A DNA stretch of 64,000 nucleotides from a virus: the IMG/VR virus record IMGVR_UViG_3300047472_000037, positions 1-64,000 of that record. One strand, written 5' to 3'. The notes beneath the pieces are model-generated. The model saw only the letters and a list, made by a program, of their open reading frames with translations, was not told the DNA's origin and searched no databases. Shown one piece after another: positions 24,863 to 33,547 of this stretch; the first letter of the stretch is position 1, and every line of letters starts with the position of its first letter. The position numbers were made by a program, and so were the translations under genes.

Positions 24863-25196
24863 TGAACGGATCGTGGAAATCCCAGATGGTCGAGTTGTAC
24901 TCCCTGAGTTCTTTTCTGTCGGTGATATCTTCTATGGCCAATGGTTTGGTGTTAATCAATCAGATAACTACTGGCATGGTCCGTACTGTGTTAAATCTTT
25001 CTTCCGTGATGGACAAAAAGGTCGCATGACCTGTTCTGTGGTTGAAGATAACGAGGTGGGTCCTGTAATGAATGAACTTACGGGACAATCAGACCTCTGT
25101 GTTATGTCTTATCCCATCCGAAGGGTTAAGTTTATGACACCTTTCATGATTGAATATGATCCCAAGCAACAGAGGGATGAAGAAGATGACATCTGA
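24849..25196 (+). CDS. tagged small protein 3
   Basis: Start either ATG 24849 or ATG 24855, both inside the tag of the preceding gene; GAGG is just upstream. About 115 residues. Contains FFSVGDIFYGQWFGVNQ (family opening placed 20 residues in) and ends IEYDPKQQRDEEDDI. The tag DNA again contains the next gene's ATG. Function unknown. Confidence 0.65.
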   Translation: MTMYNERIVEIPDGRVVLPEFFSVGDIFYGQWFGVNQSDNYWHGPYCVKSFFRDGQKGRMTCSVVEDNEVGPVMNELTGQSDLCVMSYPIRRVKFMTPFMIEYDPKQQRDEEDDI

Positions 25197-25459
25197 AAGT
25201 GATTGGGAACCTGTGGAGGTAGAGCAATTCCAGAGAGGGGATAAGATCAGTACGGAAAGTGGTTTAAGGGGGGGGTTACTATCATCACATTGATTTTATA
25301 AGAGGGGCTAATATTTATTATACAGCTTATTGTGATAAACTTCCCTCTTTTACATCAAATGCCCAGGTAAGTATTTTCAAAACTTCTAATTGGCTCCGTT
25401 TTGTAGACTTCAAACCATATGATCCTAAACAAATGCCAGACCAAGAGGATGATATATGA
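25186..25459 (+). pseudogene. tagged small protein 4, broken by a G8 frameshift
   Basis: From ATG 25186 the frame reads MTSESDWEPVEVEQFQRGDKI and stops at 25292-25294 shortly after a run of eight G (25268-25275). If the run had seven G, the frame would continue through GYYHHIDFIRGANIYYTAY to the tag KPYDPKQMPDQEDDI ending at 25459. The intact tag and the coupled start of the next gene argue that the gene is recent or real. The frameshift may be natural inactivation, slippage-based variation or a read error. Confidence 0.7.
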
Positions 25460-25734
25460 CTGACGAAAAGAAGATGGTCCGTAAAGAAGAAACTTTTCGC
25501 TACATTGAGACGACCCTGTCTGAGGTGAAAAAGAAAATAGATTCTTGGATAGAACAGTATGGTCCTGATGCATATTTCCTTGCTGATGAGGAATATGGGA
25601 ACCCTGTAGTACTTATCAGCTACGAGAGATTGGAGACAGAAGGGGAATTCCAATCCCGCATAGAATATGAAACACGGAAGAAATCTCGTCGACAGGCAGA
25701 GTTCCTGAAGATGAAGAAAGAATTCGAAGGTTAA
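25456..25734 (+). CDS. 92-residue charged helical protein
   Basis: ATG 25456 overlaps the tag stop of the preceding gene. Coiled-coil-like helix (ETTLSEVKKKIDSWIEQYG) and a long basic/acidic C-terminal helix. No tag. Last gene before tRNA-Gln. Confidence 0.55.
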   Translation: MTDEKKMVRKEETFRYIETTLSEVKKKIDSWIEQYGPDAYFLADEEYGNPVVLISYERLETEGEFQSRIEYETRKKSRRQAEFLKMKKEFEG

Positions 25735-25742
25735 CTCTTCAT

Positions 25743-25817
25743 TCTCCTTTAGTTTAATTGGCAAAACGTGTGCCTTTGGTGCATGAGATCCAGGTTCGAC
25801 CCCTGGCGGGAGATCCA
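25743..25817 (+). tRNA. tRNA-Gln (TTG)
   Basis: Acceptor TCTCCTT pairs with CGGGAGA except the last position (T-C mismatch). D-stem GTTT/AAAC, anticodon loop CTTTGGT (anticodon TTG), T-stem CCAGG/CCTGG with TTCGACC, discriminator T and encoded CCA. Codon CAA is frequent in the tag sequences and in the phage genes. Slightly imperfect acceptor stem. Confidence 0.88.
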
Positions 25818-25824
25818 ATAGTCA

Positions 25825-25842
25825 TTTAAACGGCCATAGAAG
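25825..25842. repeat. 18-base exact repeat, copy 2
   Basis: Same TTTAAACGGCCATAGAAG as at 17007-17024, located 8 bases after tRNA-Gln and about 75 bases before the next gene. Possible shared control element or recombination trace. Confidence 0.5.
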
Positions 25843-25915
25843 CTCACTGAGAGCATCCGTTAATCTTTCCGCACCTCACATCCACTTATCATCAACCATT
25901 CTGTATAGGTCTCTA

Positions 25916-26566
25916 ATGAACCACAATAGCGTACCGACCACGTGCACTGCATCTCTCATCACAGGATGGGATATCCCCGGCGTTAATGAAAAGGACGAGA
26001 AGACTCGCCTTAAGACTTGGGATCGTGCTCTTGCTTCTCTTATTTCCTCTGGATACAAGCGGGACTTCGCCATCATCCATGTCTTCACTACTGGTAAACA
26101 GAAGGTTGATGATTTCCTCAAGGCCATCGGTTTCGAAATGGTATTCCATGGTTCTAAGGCAGATGACGAGAGTGTCCAGAGACATCAGGAAACTGGTGAT
26201 CTTTTCTTGTGGGCCATCAAGCCTAAGGATTACCAAGAGGGTATCACTAAGCTAAAGGCAGAAATCAAGACTCGATTGGAAGTTATCGATCCCCCTAAGC
26301 ATCCTGATCCTAAGCGCCTCGCTATGCCTGAACTAAAGTTGAGGGCACTTCAGAAGGCAGGGTTTGCCCTAGAGAATGCAAGGGTCGATAACCGTTTCAG
26401 TGATGTTGTCGTAGGTGATCCTGTAGTGGTCGCTAAGTTCATGAAGCTAACTTATGGTTGGGATGTTGTAGTTTTCTGTAAGGCCAATAACTACCCTGAA
26501 TGGACCCGTCTGACCACACGCAAACTGAAAGACCTTCACAATCAATGGCGGAATGAGCTGATCTAA
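25916..26566 (+). CDS. 216-residue protein opening the amidoligase region
   Basis: Starts ATG 25916; the ribosome site is weak (AGGTCTCTA). N-terminal 90 residues show alternating strands and helices (ALASLISSGYKRDFAIIHVFTTGKQKV, FLKAIGFEMVF, FLWAIKP); the C-terminal part repeats a similar plan. Its stop overlaps the start of the C26-like enzyme (TAATG). I do not recognise the family; the context suggests a role in the amidoligase pathway. Confidence 0.6.
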   Translation: MNHNSVPTTCTASLITGWDIPGVNEKDEKTRLKTWDRALASLISSGYKRDFAIIHVFTTGKQKVDDFLKAIGFEMVFHGSKADDESVQRHQETGDLFLWAIKPKDYQEGITKLKAEIKTRLEVIDPPKHPDPKRLAMPELKLRALQKAGFALENARVDNRFSDVVVGDPVVVAKFMKLTYGWDVVVFCKANNYPEWTRLTTRKLKDLHNQWRNELI

Positions 26567-27228
26567 TGGTGAAGACAACTCCCCGAACTAAGAATAGAGT
26601 CTATGTCGTAGGTTACGATCCTCCTGTCACTAAGATGTGGTTCAGGAGAGAATATGAGATTATGAGTAACCCGGAGTTGGCTGACATCCTCTGCTTCATT
26701 GGTGGATGGGATATCGACCCTGAACTCTATGGGGAAAAGCCAATCAAGGGTACTCGTATTCAACCGGCTGATGATGTCCGTGACACTCGTGCATGGGAAC
26801 GTTCCATGTCTATGAGCAAACGTGGGCAACTCAAGGTGGGTATCTGCCGTGGCGGTCAGTTCCTAAATGTATCTAACGACGGTAAAATGTATCAACATGT
26901 CACAGGTCATTCGAGTGATCATAAGATGTACGATACATTGTTCCGTGATACTAACCCTATTGATGTAACCTCTTCTCACCACCAGATGATGGTTCCTACA
27001 GATAGTGCAGAGATCATAGGATATTCTGAAGGTATCTCTAGTGAGTTTTGGACACAAGCAGGCAAACTAGAAGTTAAACCTGAGATTGAACCAGAGGTTC
27101 TGTACTACGAGAACTCCCGTAGCCTCTGTTTCCAAGGTCATCCTGAGTGGAATCTTCGTAATCCCAAGGATGGGAACTATGATACCTGTCGGGATTATTT
27201 CTTTAAGATTATGGATATGATTCGATGA
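26566..27228 (+). CDS. class I glutamine amidotransferase / gamma-glutamyl hydrolase-like (C26)
   Basis: 220 residues. Nucleophile elbow VGICRGGQFLNV with the catalytic cysteine near residue 88; SSHHQMM (H of the family SxHHQ stretch); and CFQGHPEW with the histidine-glutamate pair. Opening GGWDIDPELYGE is also typical (GG-x-D-[IV]-x-P-x-x-Y). Known family members cleave gamma-glutamyl amide bonds (PuuD, folate gamma-glutamyl hydrolase). In this operon it may remove or edit glutamyl-type conjugates. Confidence 0.85.
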   Translation: MVKTTPRTKNRVYVVGYDPPVTKMWFRREYEIMSNPELADILCFIGGWDIDPELYGEKPIKGTRIQPADDVRDTRAWERSMSMSKRGQLKVGICRGGQFLNVSNDGKMYQHVTGHSSDHKMYDTLFRDTNPIDVTSSHHQMMVPTDSAEIIGYSEGISSEFWTQAGKLEVKPEIEPEVLYYENSRSLCFQGHPEWNLRNPKDGNYDTCRDYFFKIMDMIR

Positions 27229-28124
27229 ATGAAATAGCTCAAACTGCAATGAAAGCCTCTCTACCCTTGAGTGGACGTTCTTTTGTTCTCGTTACTGAAC
27301 ATGAAGATAGAAGAGTCGAGTATCATATCAGGCAGAGACAACCGTGTTGGGGTGAACTCAGGAAGTACGAGAGGTCCCATCCTACTCGTTGCACTCAACC
27401 GAGTGTTAATAAGCCGGGTGATCTTCATCATCCATTTCCTGATGGTAAACCGATTGGTCTAGCTGTTAATGTCGATGTCAATTGGGACGGATACAAACCG
27501 CAGCTACCAGAGGACCACATGAAGTTCATCTTGGGTGATGAAAGTATCTATAAGTGTGGTATCGGGAAGACAGAAGTTCTATATGATGATAGAGGATTGC
27601 CTGATGCTATCTACTTTGATGGTTTGAATGTTGATCCTACTATTCTCGTGAACTTCCTCCGTACGATGGCGACTAGTACTATGTCAAATATAGTACAGGG
27701 ATACTTGGATGCTGGACTCTCTCGTAAAGAGGCTCAGGTTTTAGTCAAGCTGAATGGGTCTTATAGTATCAAGTCTGGTTATGTCGGCAGTGGTTATCCA
27801 CATTCAGTCAGACGTGTATATCAGTCTGCTCCACATGATTTCTCTGGTGGTACTATGGAACAGAGGGTGGATTACAACCGTCCAATGCAAGATTACATCT
27901 TCCAGGCGAAAGTCAAGGGGGAAAGTTGGATTGATCTCTGTGAAATGGTAGGTATTCCGAAGTACGGAGCACGAGAACTCAATATGCAGAGTGTTATTAT
28001 TCCCAAGGTCAAGGAAATCTTCAGGATAGTTGAAGAAAGACAGGATGATATTTCTCGTCCTAAGCATATCTGGACTACTAAAGGTGGTGTAAGTAATGAA
28101 AATGAAGGTTGGGTTATCACATGA
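27225..28124 (+). CDS. 299-residue protein in amidoligase operon, unknown
   Basis: ATGA overlap with the C26-like gene and with the next amidoligase. No motif recognised; distinctive segments are FVLVTEHEDRRVEYHIRQRQ, KPIGLAVNVDVNWDGYKP and a basic/helical C-terminal part with SLCEMVGIPKYG-like text (actual WIDLCEMVGIPKYG). Its tight coupling on both sides implies a role in the same pathway, either as substrate-binding partner or enzyme. Confidence 0.65.
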   Translation: MNEIAQTAMKASLPLSGRSFVLVTEHEDRRVEYHIRQRQPCWGELRKYERSHPTRCTQPSVNKPGDLHHPFPDGKPIGLAVNVDVNWDGYKPQLPEDHMKFILGDESIYKCGIGKTEVLYDDRGLPDAIYFDGLNVDPTILVNFLRTMATSTMSNIVQGYLDAGLSRKEAQVLVKLNGSYSIKSGYVGSGYPHSVRRVYQSAPHDFSGGTMEQRVDYNRPMQDYIFQAKVKGESWIDLCEMVGIPKYGARELNMQSVIIPKVKEIFRIVEERQDDISRPKHIWTTKGGVSNENEGWVIT

Positions 28125-28960
28125 CACGTATTCTAATCGGAAGCGATCCTGAAATCTTCGTGATGGATGAGAATGGGCAGTTCCGTTCTGGTCACGATCT
28201 CATTCCGGGGACAAAAGAACAACCTCATCCTGTACCATGTGGTGCAATTCAGGTAGACGGTGTTGCCTGTGAGTTCAATATCGATCCGGCAAGTACTGCA
28301 CAAGAGTTCAGTAAGAACATTCGACTGGTAATGAACTCCCTCGAAGAATTTGTCAAGGGTATTCAGCCGGGGTATTCTCTTGAAATCACTCCTACTGCAC
28401 ATTTCGAGAAGATATACTTTGAATCTCTGCCTGAAGAGGTGAAGAAACTAGGTTGTACTCCTGATTTCTGTGCCTATACAGGAGAAGAGAACGAATCACC
28501 AGAGACTACTGAACCTTTCCGCACTGGTGCAGGACACATCCACATCGGGTGGGGTGATGGTGGTTACTTCCCTGATGAACAACACATGAAGACATGTATC
28601 GGTTTGGTGAAAGAACTTGATTGTTCTCTGTATGCTTCATCCCTTATGTGGGATCACGATACTAAACGTCGATCATTATACGGCAAGGTGGGTGCATTTC
28701 GTCCTAAACCATACGGTCTAGAGTATCGTCCACTGAGTAATGCATATCTAACAGAGAAGAAGACACAGGAATATGTCTTTGAGGTAACCAAGAATGTGGC
28801 CAGTAATTATTTCTCCTCTGCTCGTCGTATCAGCCATGACCCCCTTTGTGGTCGTTTCGTTGAGAATATACTGCTCGAAAAGGTTCCCGGACCAGCTGGT
28901 TTGGCCGCTTACGTATCTTACATTGAGAAAGCGTTTAAGCTCCCAGTATACCGTAGGTGA
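28121..28960 (+). CDS. phiEco32-type COOH-NH2 ligase (amidoligase type 2), paralogue A
   Basis: 279 residues from ATG 28121. Family signatures: GSDPEIFV (residues 6-13), IQVDGVACEFNIDPA with the metal/ATP acidic residues, RTGAGHIHIG, and SLYGKVGAFRPKPYGLEYRPLSN. The glutamine-synthetase-like fold forms an amide between a carboxylate and an amine using ATP. C-terminus is KLPVYRR; just after it, in another frame, lies a degenerate tag (ending MDHEDDI at 28991). Paralogous to 31173-31889. Confidence 0.9.
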   Translation: MTRILIGSDPEIFVMDENGQFRSGHDLIPGTKEQPHPVPCGAIQVDGVACEFNIDPASTAQEFSKNIRLVMNSLEEFVKGIQPGYSLEITPTAHFEKIYFESLPEEVKKLGCTPDFCAYTGEENESPETTEPFRTGAGHIHIGWGDGGYFPDEQHMKTCIGLVKELDCSLYASSLMWDHDTKRRSLYGKVGAFRPKPYGLEYRPLSNAYLTEKKTQEYVFEVTKNVASNYFSSARRISHDPLCGRFVENILLEKVPGPAGLAAYVSYIEKAFKLPVYRR

Positions 28961-28974
28961 ATTAGGTATGGATC

Positions 28975-29247
28975 ATGAAGATGACATTTAGAGTGGGTGA
29001 TTGTGTTCGTTTAGCTACAGAGTCTGAGTGTGAGATGAACACCCCTCGTGAATTAAGGTCTAATAGGCTCGATAGGTATGATCAGAGTACAGTATTCACT
29101 GTGACTAAAGAACCAGATCGTTGCGGACTCATACATCTAACCACGAAAGGTGAAGAACCCTGTGTTGCCTTTGCTGGGAGATTTAGGCGGCGCATGGAAC
29201 TCCCATATGATCCAACTCAGCAACCAGACGAGGATGACGATGTATAA
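28975..29247 (+). CDS. tagged small SH3-like protein 5
   Basis: 90 residues. Start ATG 28975, or ATG 28981 which aligns with its relatives (MTFRVGD). N-terminus MTFRVGDCVRLATESE, middle STVFTVTKEPDRCGLIHLTTKG, C-terminus LPYDPTQQPDEDDDV. Its first 25 bases are nearly identical to the start of 30913-31173. The tag DNA contains the next gene's start. Confidence 0.7.
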   Translation: MKMTFRVGDCVRLATESECEMNTPRELRSNRLDRYDQSTVFTVTKEPDRCGLIHLTTKGEEPCVAFAGRFRRRMELPYDPTQQPDEDDDV

Positions 29248-29494
29248 AACTCCCCACGAGTTCCTTCTAGCTCGTATCAAGGAATTAGAAGGTGGCGCAC
29301 CCGACCGTGATGGTTTTGATGATACATTCATTCAAGCATATCGTTATTTTGCCAAAGAGTATGAGTGCTTCGGTGGGTGGGGCGACGGTGGTATACAAGA
29401 GAATTACAATCATGGTTTGAGGTCTGCAATGGACGATCTCCAGAAGTACTTCGAAGAATATAATCGGTCTGAGAAAACAGAAATAAACAACTAA
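29240..29494 (+). CDS. 84-residue protein, unknown
   Basis: ATG 29240 (or 29234) lies inside the tag of the preceding gene, with GAGG upstream. Helical (TPHEFLLARIKELEGG) with an aromatic/glycine stretch FGGWGDGGIQENYNHG. No tag of its own. Role unknown. Confidence 0.55.
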   Translation: MYKTPHEFLLARIKELEGGAPDRDGFDDTFIQAYRYFAKEYECFGGWGDGGIQENYNHGLRSAMDDLQKYFEEYNRSEKTEINN

Positions 29495-29508
29495 CAGAAA
29501 GAAATAAA

Positions 29509-30645
29509 ATGTGTGGCTTGTGGGGTTGTATGGGTCCGGGTATTACCCGAGCGGACCTTAAGATTATTCGTGACCTTGGTATCTTTTCTCAGGTACGTGG
29601 TATGGATGGTGCTGGTGTATACCAAATTCGTTCGAATGCACAGAAGGGGTGGAGGTCATATGAACAGTTGTACAAGACGTATGCAACATTCTCCGAGATG
29701 GTCCTTGAGATTGAGACGAAGCAACGTCGTCGTGATAAAGGGATGGAAGATATCCTCGACACTATTTCTATTGACATCTTTATGGGTCATGTACGTTGGG
29801 CTACGAAGGGTGGTACAGACTCCGCTCAGGCTCATCCTTATGCATACTCTACTCTTGTCGGTGCACACAACGGTACACTTCGGGATAAGAAGTACGAAGA
29901 CAATGTACGCACTGACTCTGATTTGATGTTCGAAGATGCTAATCGTCGTGGTCTAGAGACAGTCCTCAATGAACTCGACCCATGGTCGGCCTACGCCATC
30001 ACGGTGTATGATAAAGTTCAGAAGAGGATGTACTTCGCTCGTAACGATGATCGTCCATTGTTCTTTGCTGTCAACAAAAATCGTTCAGTTCTATATTGGG
30101 CATCAGAGAAGAAGATGCTTGAGTATGTCTTGGACAGGAATAATGAACTCAGTAACTGTTCACTCCATGAGTTGATCTCTGGTTTGTTGGTCTATGTTGA
30201 TCCCACTGAGATGACATATCGGGTGATTCAAGACAAACCCAAAACGATCTTTCATGGCAGGGAACTACACCCAAAGAAAAAGAATACTCACTATGCTGGC
30301 AACCACAAGAACCACACTGATGTAGATGATTACTGGTCTAACTGGACCAAGAAGAAATTCGAGAAGAAAGAAGAAGAAGTAAAGGTCGTAGAAGTACAAG
30401 CGGAGGTAGACGATAACGTCGTCCCGTTTTCAGGAGGAACTAAAATCACCTCCTCCCTTCGTTCCTATCACGCCGCCTGTGAGTGTGGAAAACAAAGACT
30501 CAATCTCCTTCAAATCAGTCAGGCAATACGAGGAAAGTCTCAACAGTTCAAGTCTAATACCGAAGGTGATAAATTTTTCTGTATGGCTTGCACTAATGAT
30601 TCTAATCGTAATGATGACAATAATAGCCAGACGGTGATGGCCTAA
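29509..30645 (+). CDS. class II glutamine amidotransferase with zinc-like C-terminus
   Basis: 378 residues. Begins MCGLWGC so that cysteine 2 is the N-terminal nucleophile after methionine removal. Ntn-hydrolase GATase signatures follow: FMGHVRWATKGG, AQAHPY and GAHNGTLRD. Residues 320-370 carry CECGKQRLN and FCMACTND, a possible zinc ribbon. It would supply ammonia or transfer glutamine amide nitrogen, or hydrolyse a gamma-glutamyl amide. GGAACAACTAAC-like text is absent, but AGAAAGAAATAAA precedes the start. Coupled to the following tagged gene. Confidence 0.85.
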   Translation: MCGLWGCMGPGITRADLKIIRDLGIFSQVRGMDGAGVYQIRSNAQKGWRSYEQLYKTYATFSEMVLEIETKQRRRDKGMEDILDTISIDIFMGHVRWATKGGTDSAQAHPYAYSTLVGAHNGTLRDKKYEDNVRTDSDLMFEDANRRGLETVLNELDPWSAYAITVYDKVQKRMYFARNDDRPLFFAVNKNRSVLYWASEKKMLEYVLDRNNELSNCSLHELISGLLVYVDPTEMTYRVIQDKPKTIFHGRELHPKKKNTHYAGNHKNHTDVDDYWSNWTKKKFEKKEEEVKVVEVQAEVDDNVVPFSGGTKITSSLRSYHAACECGKQRLNLLQISQAIRGKSQQFKSNTEGDKFFCMACTNDSNRNDDNNSQTVMA

Positions 30646-30923
30646 TGTTTAAGATTGGTGATCAAGTAAGATTAGTCAGGGCAGTGGACTATCTTTATAC
30701 GGGATCAGAGGGTGTTATTCTTGAACCGTGTGAGTTTCTGAAGGATTACCAATGGGTGATCAGGATAACCAAGAGTATAAAAGGTAGTACAAAAGGCCAT
30801 TATTGTGATGGACGTGTTCCTGGAGGTGGTGGTTATTTCGTTAGAGAGTCTGCCTTAGAGAAGATCAATATTGAACTCCCATACGACCCCAAGCAACAGA
30901 GGGATGAAGAAGATGACATTTAG
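30645..30923 (+). CDS. tagged small SH3-like protein 6
   Basis: 92 residues. MFKIGDQVRLVRAVDYLYTG opens like the family, with EGVILEP and QWVIRITK strands. Ends LPYDPKQQRDEEDDI. Starts in the stop of the amidotransferase gene (TAATG) and its tag contains the start of the next tagged gene. Confidence 0.7.
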   Translation: MFKIGDQVRLVRAVDYLYTGSEGVILEPCEFLKDYQWVIRITKSIKGSTKGHYCDGRVPGGGGYFVRESALEKINIELPYDPKQQRDEEDDI

Positions 30924-31173
30924 AGTGGGTGATGAAGTCATCTATGAGGGTTTAGGTCCTCAAGCATATCCAGCATGGAGAGACAGTACCGGAATCATAC
31001 TGTCAAATTGGAATAGAATGATGAAGGTGAAGTGGACAGGAGGACCAGTCTTAAAAGGTCGCCTTGAATCTTACCATATATCCACCCATTTCCCACACAA
31101 CCTTAAACTCCTAACTCCAAAAGAATTACCGTATGATCCTGCACAGCAACCTGATCAAGAGGATGATGTTTAA
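30913..31173 (+). CDS. tagged small SH3-like protein 7
   Basis: 86 residues. MTFRVGDEVIYEGLGPQAYP, then STGIILSNWNRMMKVKWTGG, the best KOW/SH3-like pattern of the family. Ends LPYDPAQQPDQEDDV. Start ATG 30913 is embedded in the tag of the previous gene; its stop overlaps the amidoligase start (TAATG), so the tagged proteins and the ligase are translated together. Confidence 0.75.
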   Translation: MTFRVGDEVIYEGLGPQAYPAWRDSTGIILSNWNRMMKVKWTGGPVLKGRLESYHISTHFPHNLKLLTPKELPYDPAQQPDQEDDV

Positions 31174-31889
31174 TGCCTATTATTAAGATAGGGGCGGACC
31201 CTGAAGCATTTATCGTTGATAAGAGTGGGACATTCTTCCCTGCTCATAATATCGTTCCGGGAACAAAAGAACATCCCTTTAAGCTCGAAAGAGGTGCTGT
31301 ACAAGTTGATGGGGTAGCTTGTGAGTTCAATATTGATCCTGTTGAGACAGAAGACTCTTTCGTAAAAAATATTGGAGTAGTCCTCACTCAGATCAATGAG
31401 ATCATCAAGAAGGTAGATAAAGACCTAAGTCTCTCTTGGGTTCCTATTGTCCAATTCAAACCATTAGTATGGGACACTGTACCTGAGACGAATAAAATCT
31501 TGGGTTGTGATCCTGACTATAATATCAACGGTGAAGTGAACATCAATCCCACTGAGAAACTGGAGGGAACTCCTCTCCGTACCGCAGCGGGGCATATCCA
31601 CATTGGTTTCTTGGACAATCTAATTGACAATCCTGGGGATCAATCCCACTTTGATGATTGCCTTTACTTCGCCAAGGGTTTCCACAGTGCAGGATTGAGG
31701 ACTTATACACCTCACAGCAAAGACGAATATGAACGATTGAATTATTACGGTCACAATGGTTCTTTCCGCCCCAAGAAGTATGGTGTTGAGCTAAGAGCAC
31801 CTTCGAATGTATGGGTGAAGAACGAGATTTCACAACGCCTTGTTTTTAATGAAACTAGGACTAGATTTAAGGAATTGTCAGGTATCTAA
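31173..31889 (+). CDS. phiEco32-type COOH-NH2 ligase, paralogue B
   Basis: 238 residues, about 40 shorter than paralogue A at the C-terminus. Shares IGADPEAFIVD, VQVDGVACEFNIDPV, RTAAGHIHIG, and GHNGSFRPKKYGVELRAPSNVW. The two paralogues may act on different donor or acceptor groups. Directly preceded by a tagged gene with overlapping stop/start. Confidence 0.88.
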   Translation: MPIIKIGADPEAFIVDKSGTFFPAHNIVPGTKEHPFKLERGAVQVDGVACEFNIDPVETEDSFVKNIGVVLTQINEIIKKVDKDLSLSWVPIVQFKPLVWDTVPETNKILGCDPDYNINGEVNINPTEKLEGTPLRTAAGHIHIGFLDNLIDNPGDQSHFDDCLYFAKGFHSAGLRTYTPHSKDEYERLNYYGHNGSFRPKKYGVELRAPSNVWVKNEISQRLVFNETRTRFKELSGI

Positions 31890-31890
31890 G

Positions 31891-32511
31891 ATGAAAAATA
31901 AATATCGTGGCGATGACATCCAAGGGCGTCTTGGTAATACGGTTATCCGTTACAAGAGTCATCCATATTTTTGTCAAGTAGAAAATACCACTCTTTGCCT
32001 TTATGACATGCATACCGGAAGTCTATCTGTACGAGTAGATCCGGATGATCCATTCATTGATATTAGTAGCGTTCCTCTTGGGTATGTGAACATTGATCAT
32101 CCAGAGTACAAGCTGGCTGTATACCTAAAGCGTGAAGGTCGTCGTCAATTCAAACAGGGTGTAGAGCTTGGACATCTAACACAAGTCCCTCTTCGTAATG
32201 GATCAGGTCAACTCCATTGGTCTCATCTGAAGTGCAAGGGACTGGTTGATTGCATCGTAGGGAATTACCCTTCATTCGATGTGGCAGTCCAGACAATTTC
32301 TAAGCGTGGCTTCTACTCGGTTGCACTATCCAAGGATGTTGCCCTCAAGCGAGAAGGGGATACTCTCAAAGTTTATGTCAAGACTGATGAAGTAGGTTTC
32401 CTGAAGCTCGGAACCAATAGGGTAGTCATGCCCAAAGTTGATAACAGCTATATCAATATTTGTTATCTGAATGAAATCAAAGGTTGGGATGTATACGAAG
32501 GTATTAAATAA
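31891..32511 (+). CDS. 206-residue protein in amidoligase operon, unknown
   Basis: Start ATG 31891 immediately follows the amidoligase stop; an earlier in-frame ATG lies inside that gene. Beta-rich (NTVIRYKSHPYFCQVENTTLCLYDMHTG, GFYSVALSKDVALKREGDTLKVYVK). No known motif. TAATG overlap with the next amidoligase. Possibly a carrier or recognition protein for the ligases. Confidence 0.6.
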   Translation: MKNKYRGDDIQGRLGNTVIRYKSHPYFCQVENTTLCLYDMHTGSLSVRVDPDDPFIDISSVPLGYVNIDHPEYKLAVYLKREGRRQFKQGVELGHLTQVPLRNGSGQLHWSHLKCKGLVDCIVGNYPSFDVAVQTISKRGFYSVALSKDVALKREGDTLKVYVKTDEVGFLKLGTNRVVMPKVDNSYINICYLNEIKGWDVYEGIK

Positions 32512-33536
32512 TGACTAACACAATTAGTACTGTCTTTGATATTCAAAAGTCTATCGGTCGTCCTTTCAAGGAGAGGCATACTGGTCTCTATGGTGTTGAG
32601 ATTGAGACAGAGACAGAAAGAAAATACGACTATCCTGCACTCCACTATTGGAACTGCGGAAAGGACAACAGTCTTCGTGATTGGGGAGTTGAGTACGTTC
32701 TGAAGGCCCCATTGAGTATTCCAGAACTAGAGAAAGCCTTTGAGGAATTCCGTCAGGCAGAAAAGAAGTATCGGTTCCGCCCTGAGAGTGTGAGTACTTC
32801 TGTCCACGTCCACACGAACATGCTCAATCAGACCTATCTGACTGTGGCAAACTACTTGACGACATGGCTTATGGTTGAACCTGTACTCATTCAGTACTCT
32901 GGTCCTGACCGTCTATCCAATCTCTTCTGTTTCGGGGTGAAGGATGCAGAAGGTATTCTTGATCATTGGGAGAAGTACGTCCAAGCATTGAACAGAAACA
33001 ATTTCAAGAGTTGCCCATCTGCTGAAGCGGTTAAGTACTCTGCCCTGAACATCGCCACCTTGCATACTCTAGGGACTGTTGAGGCTCGTTGCTTCCGTGG
33101 CGAAACTGATGTCAAGAAGATCGGGATTTGGATTGAACTCCTGAATAAAATCAAGGAGTTTTCTGCACGTCCTGGGATGACACCACCTAAGATTCTCGAA
33201 CTCTACAATAAGAACCGGGAAGGTATCATCGATATAATCTTTATAGAGTATGCCAAAGAGTTGAAGTGCAAAGATTATGAGAAGTTGATCACTCTCGATC
33301 ATCTGAAGTATGCATCTCGTATTGCAGCATCATCTAAGGACTGGACTCGTTTTGGTCTGGTGAAGGTTAAGGCAGTCTACAAGGAGATGGTCAAAGAAAT
33401 CCTTGAACAAATCTCTCAGGAGATTACCAAAGGATCATTCGATCAACTACCATTCCATGAACGTCAATTGGTATATGAAATCTATCAGCGTCGTAACCCA
33501 ACATCTCGTATCGTAGATGAACTCGAAGATGTATAA
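32511..33536 (+). CDS. amidoligase (PF12224-like)
   Basis: 341 residues. Signatures: GVEIETETE near residues 28-36, CGKDNSLRDWGVEYVLKAP, SVHVHTNML, and LGTVEARCFRGETD. These are the ATP/metal and substrate motifs of the glutamine-synthetase-like amidoligase family. C-terminus is acidic, IVDELEDV, faintly like the tag end but without YDPxQQ. It is the third amidoligase of the operon and lies before the ATP-grasp ligase. Confidence 0.85.
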   Translation: MTNTISTVFDIQKSIGRPFKERHTGLYGVEIETETERKYDYPALHYWNCGKDNSLRDWGVEYVLKAPLSIPELEKAFEEFRQAEKKYRFRPESVSTSVHVHTNMLNQTYLTVANYLTTWLMVEPVLIQYSGPDRLSNLFCFGVKDAEGILDHWEKYVQALNRNNFKSCPSAEAVKYSALNIATLHTLGTVEARCFRGETDVKKIGIWIELLNKIKEFSARPGMTPPKILELYNKNREGIIDIIFIEYAKELKCKDYEKLITLDHLKYASRIAASSKDWTRFGLVKVKAVYKEMVKEILEQISQEITKGSFDQLPFHERQLVYEIYQRRNPTSRIVDELEDV

Positions 33537-33547
33537 GGAAAATTGAA

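Noticed and set aside
25327-25818. Minus-strand open frame of 163 codons across tRNA-Gln
   Set aside because: It runs antisense through a tRNA and through the tagged gene; no plausible protein features.
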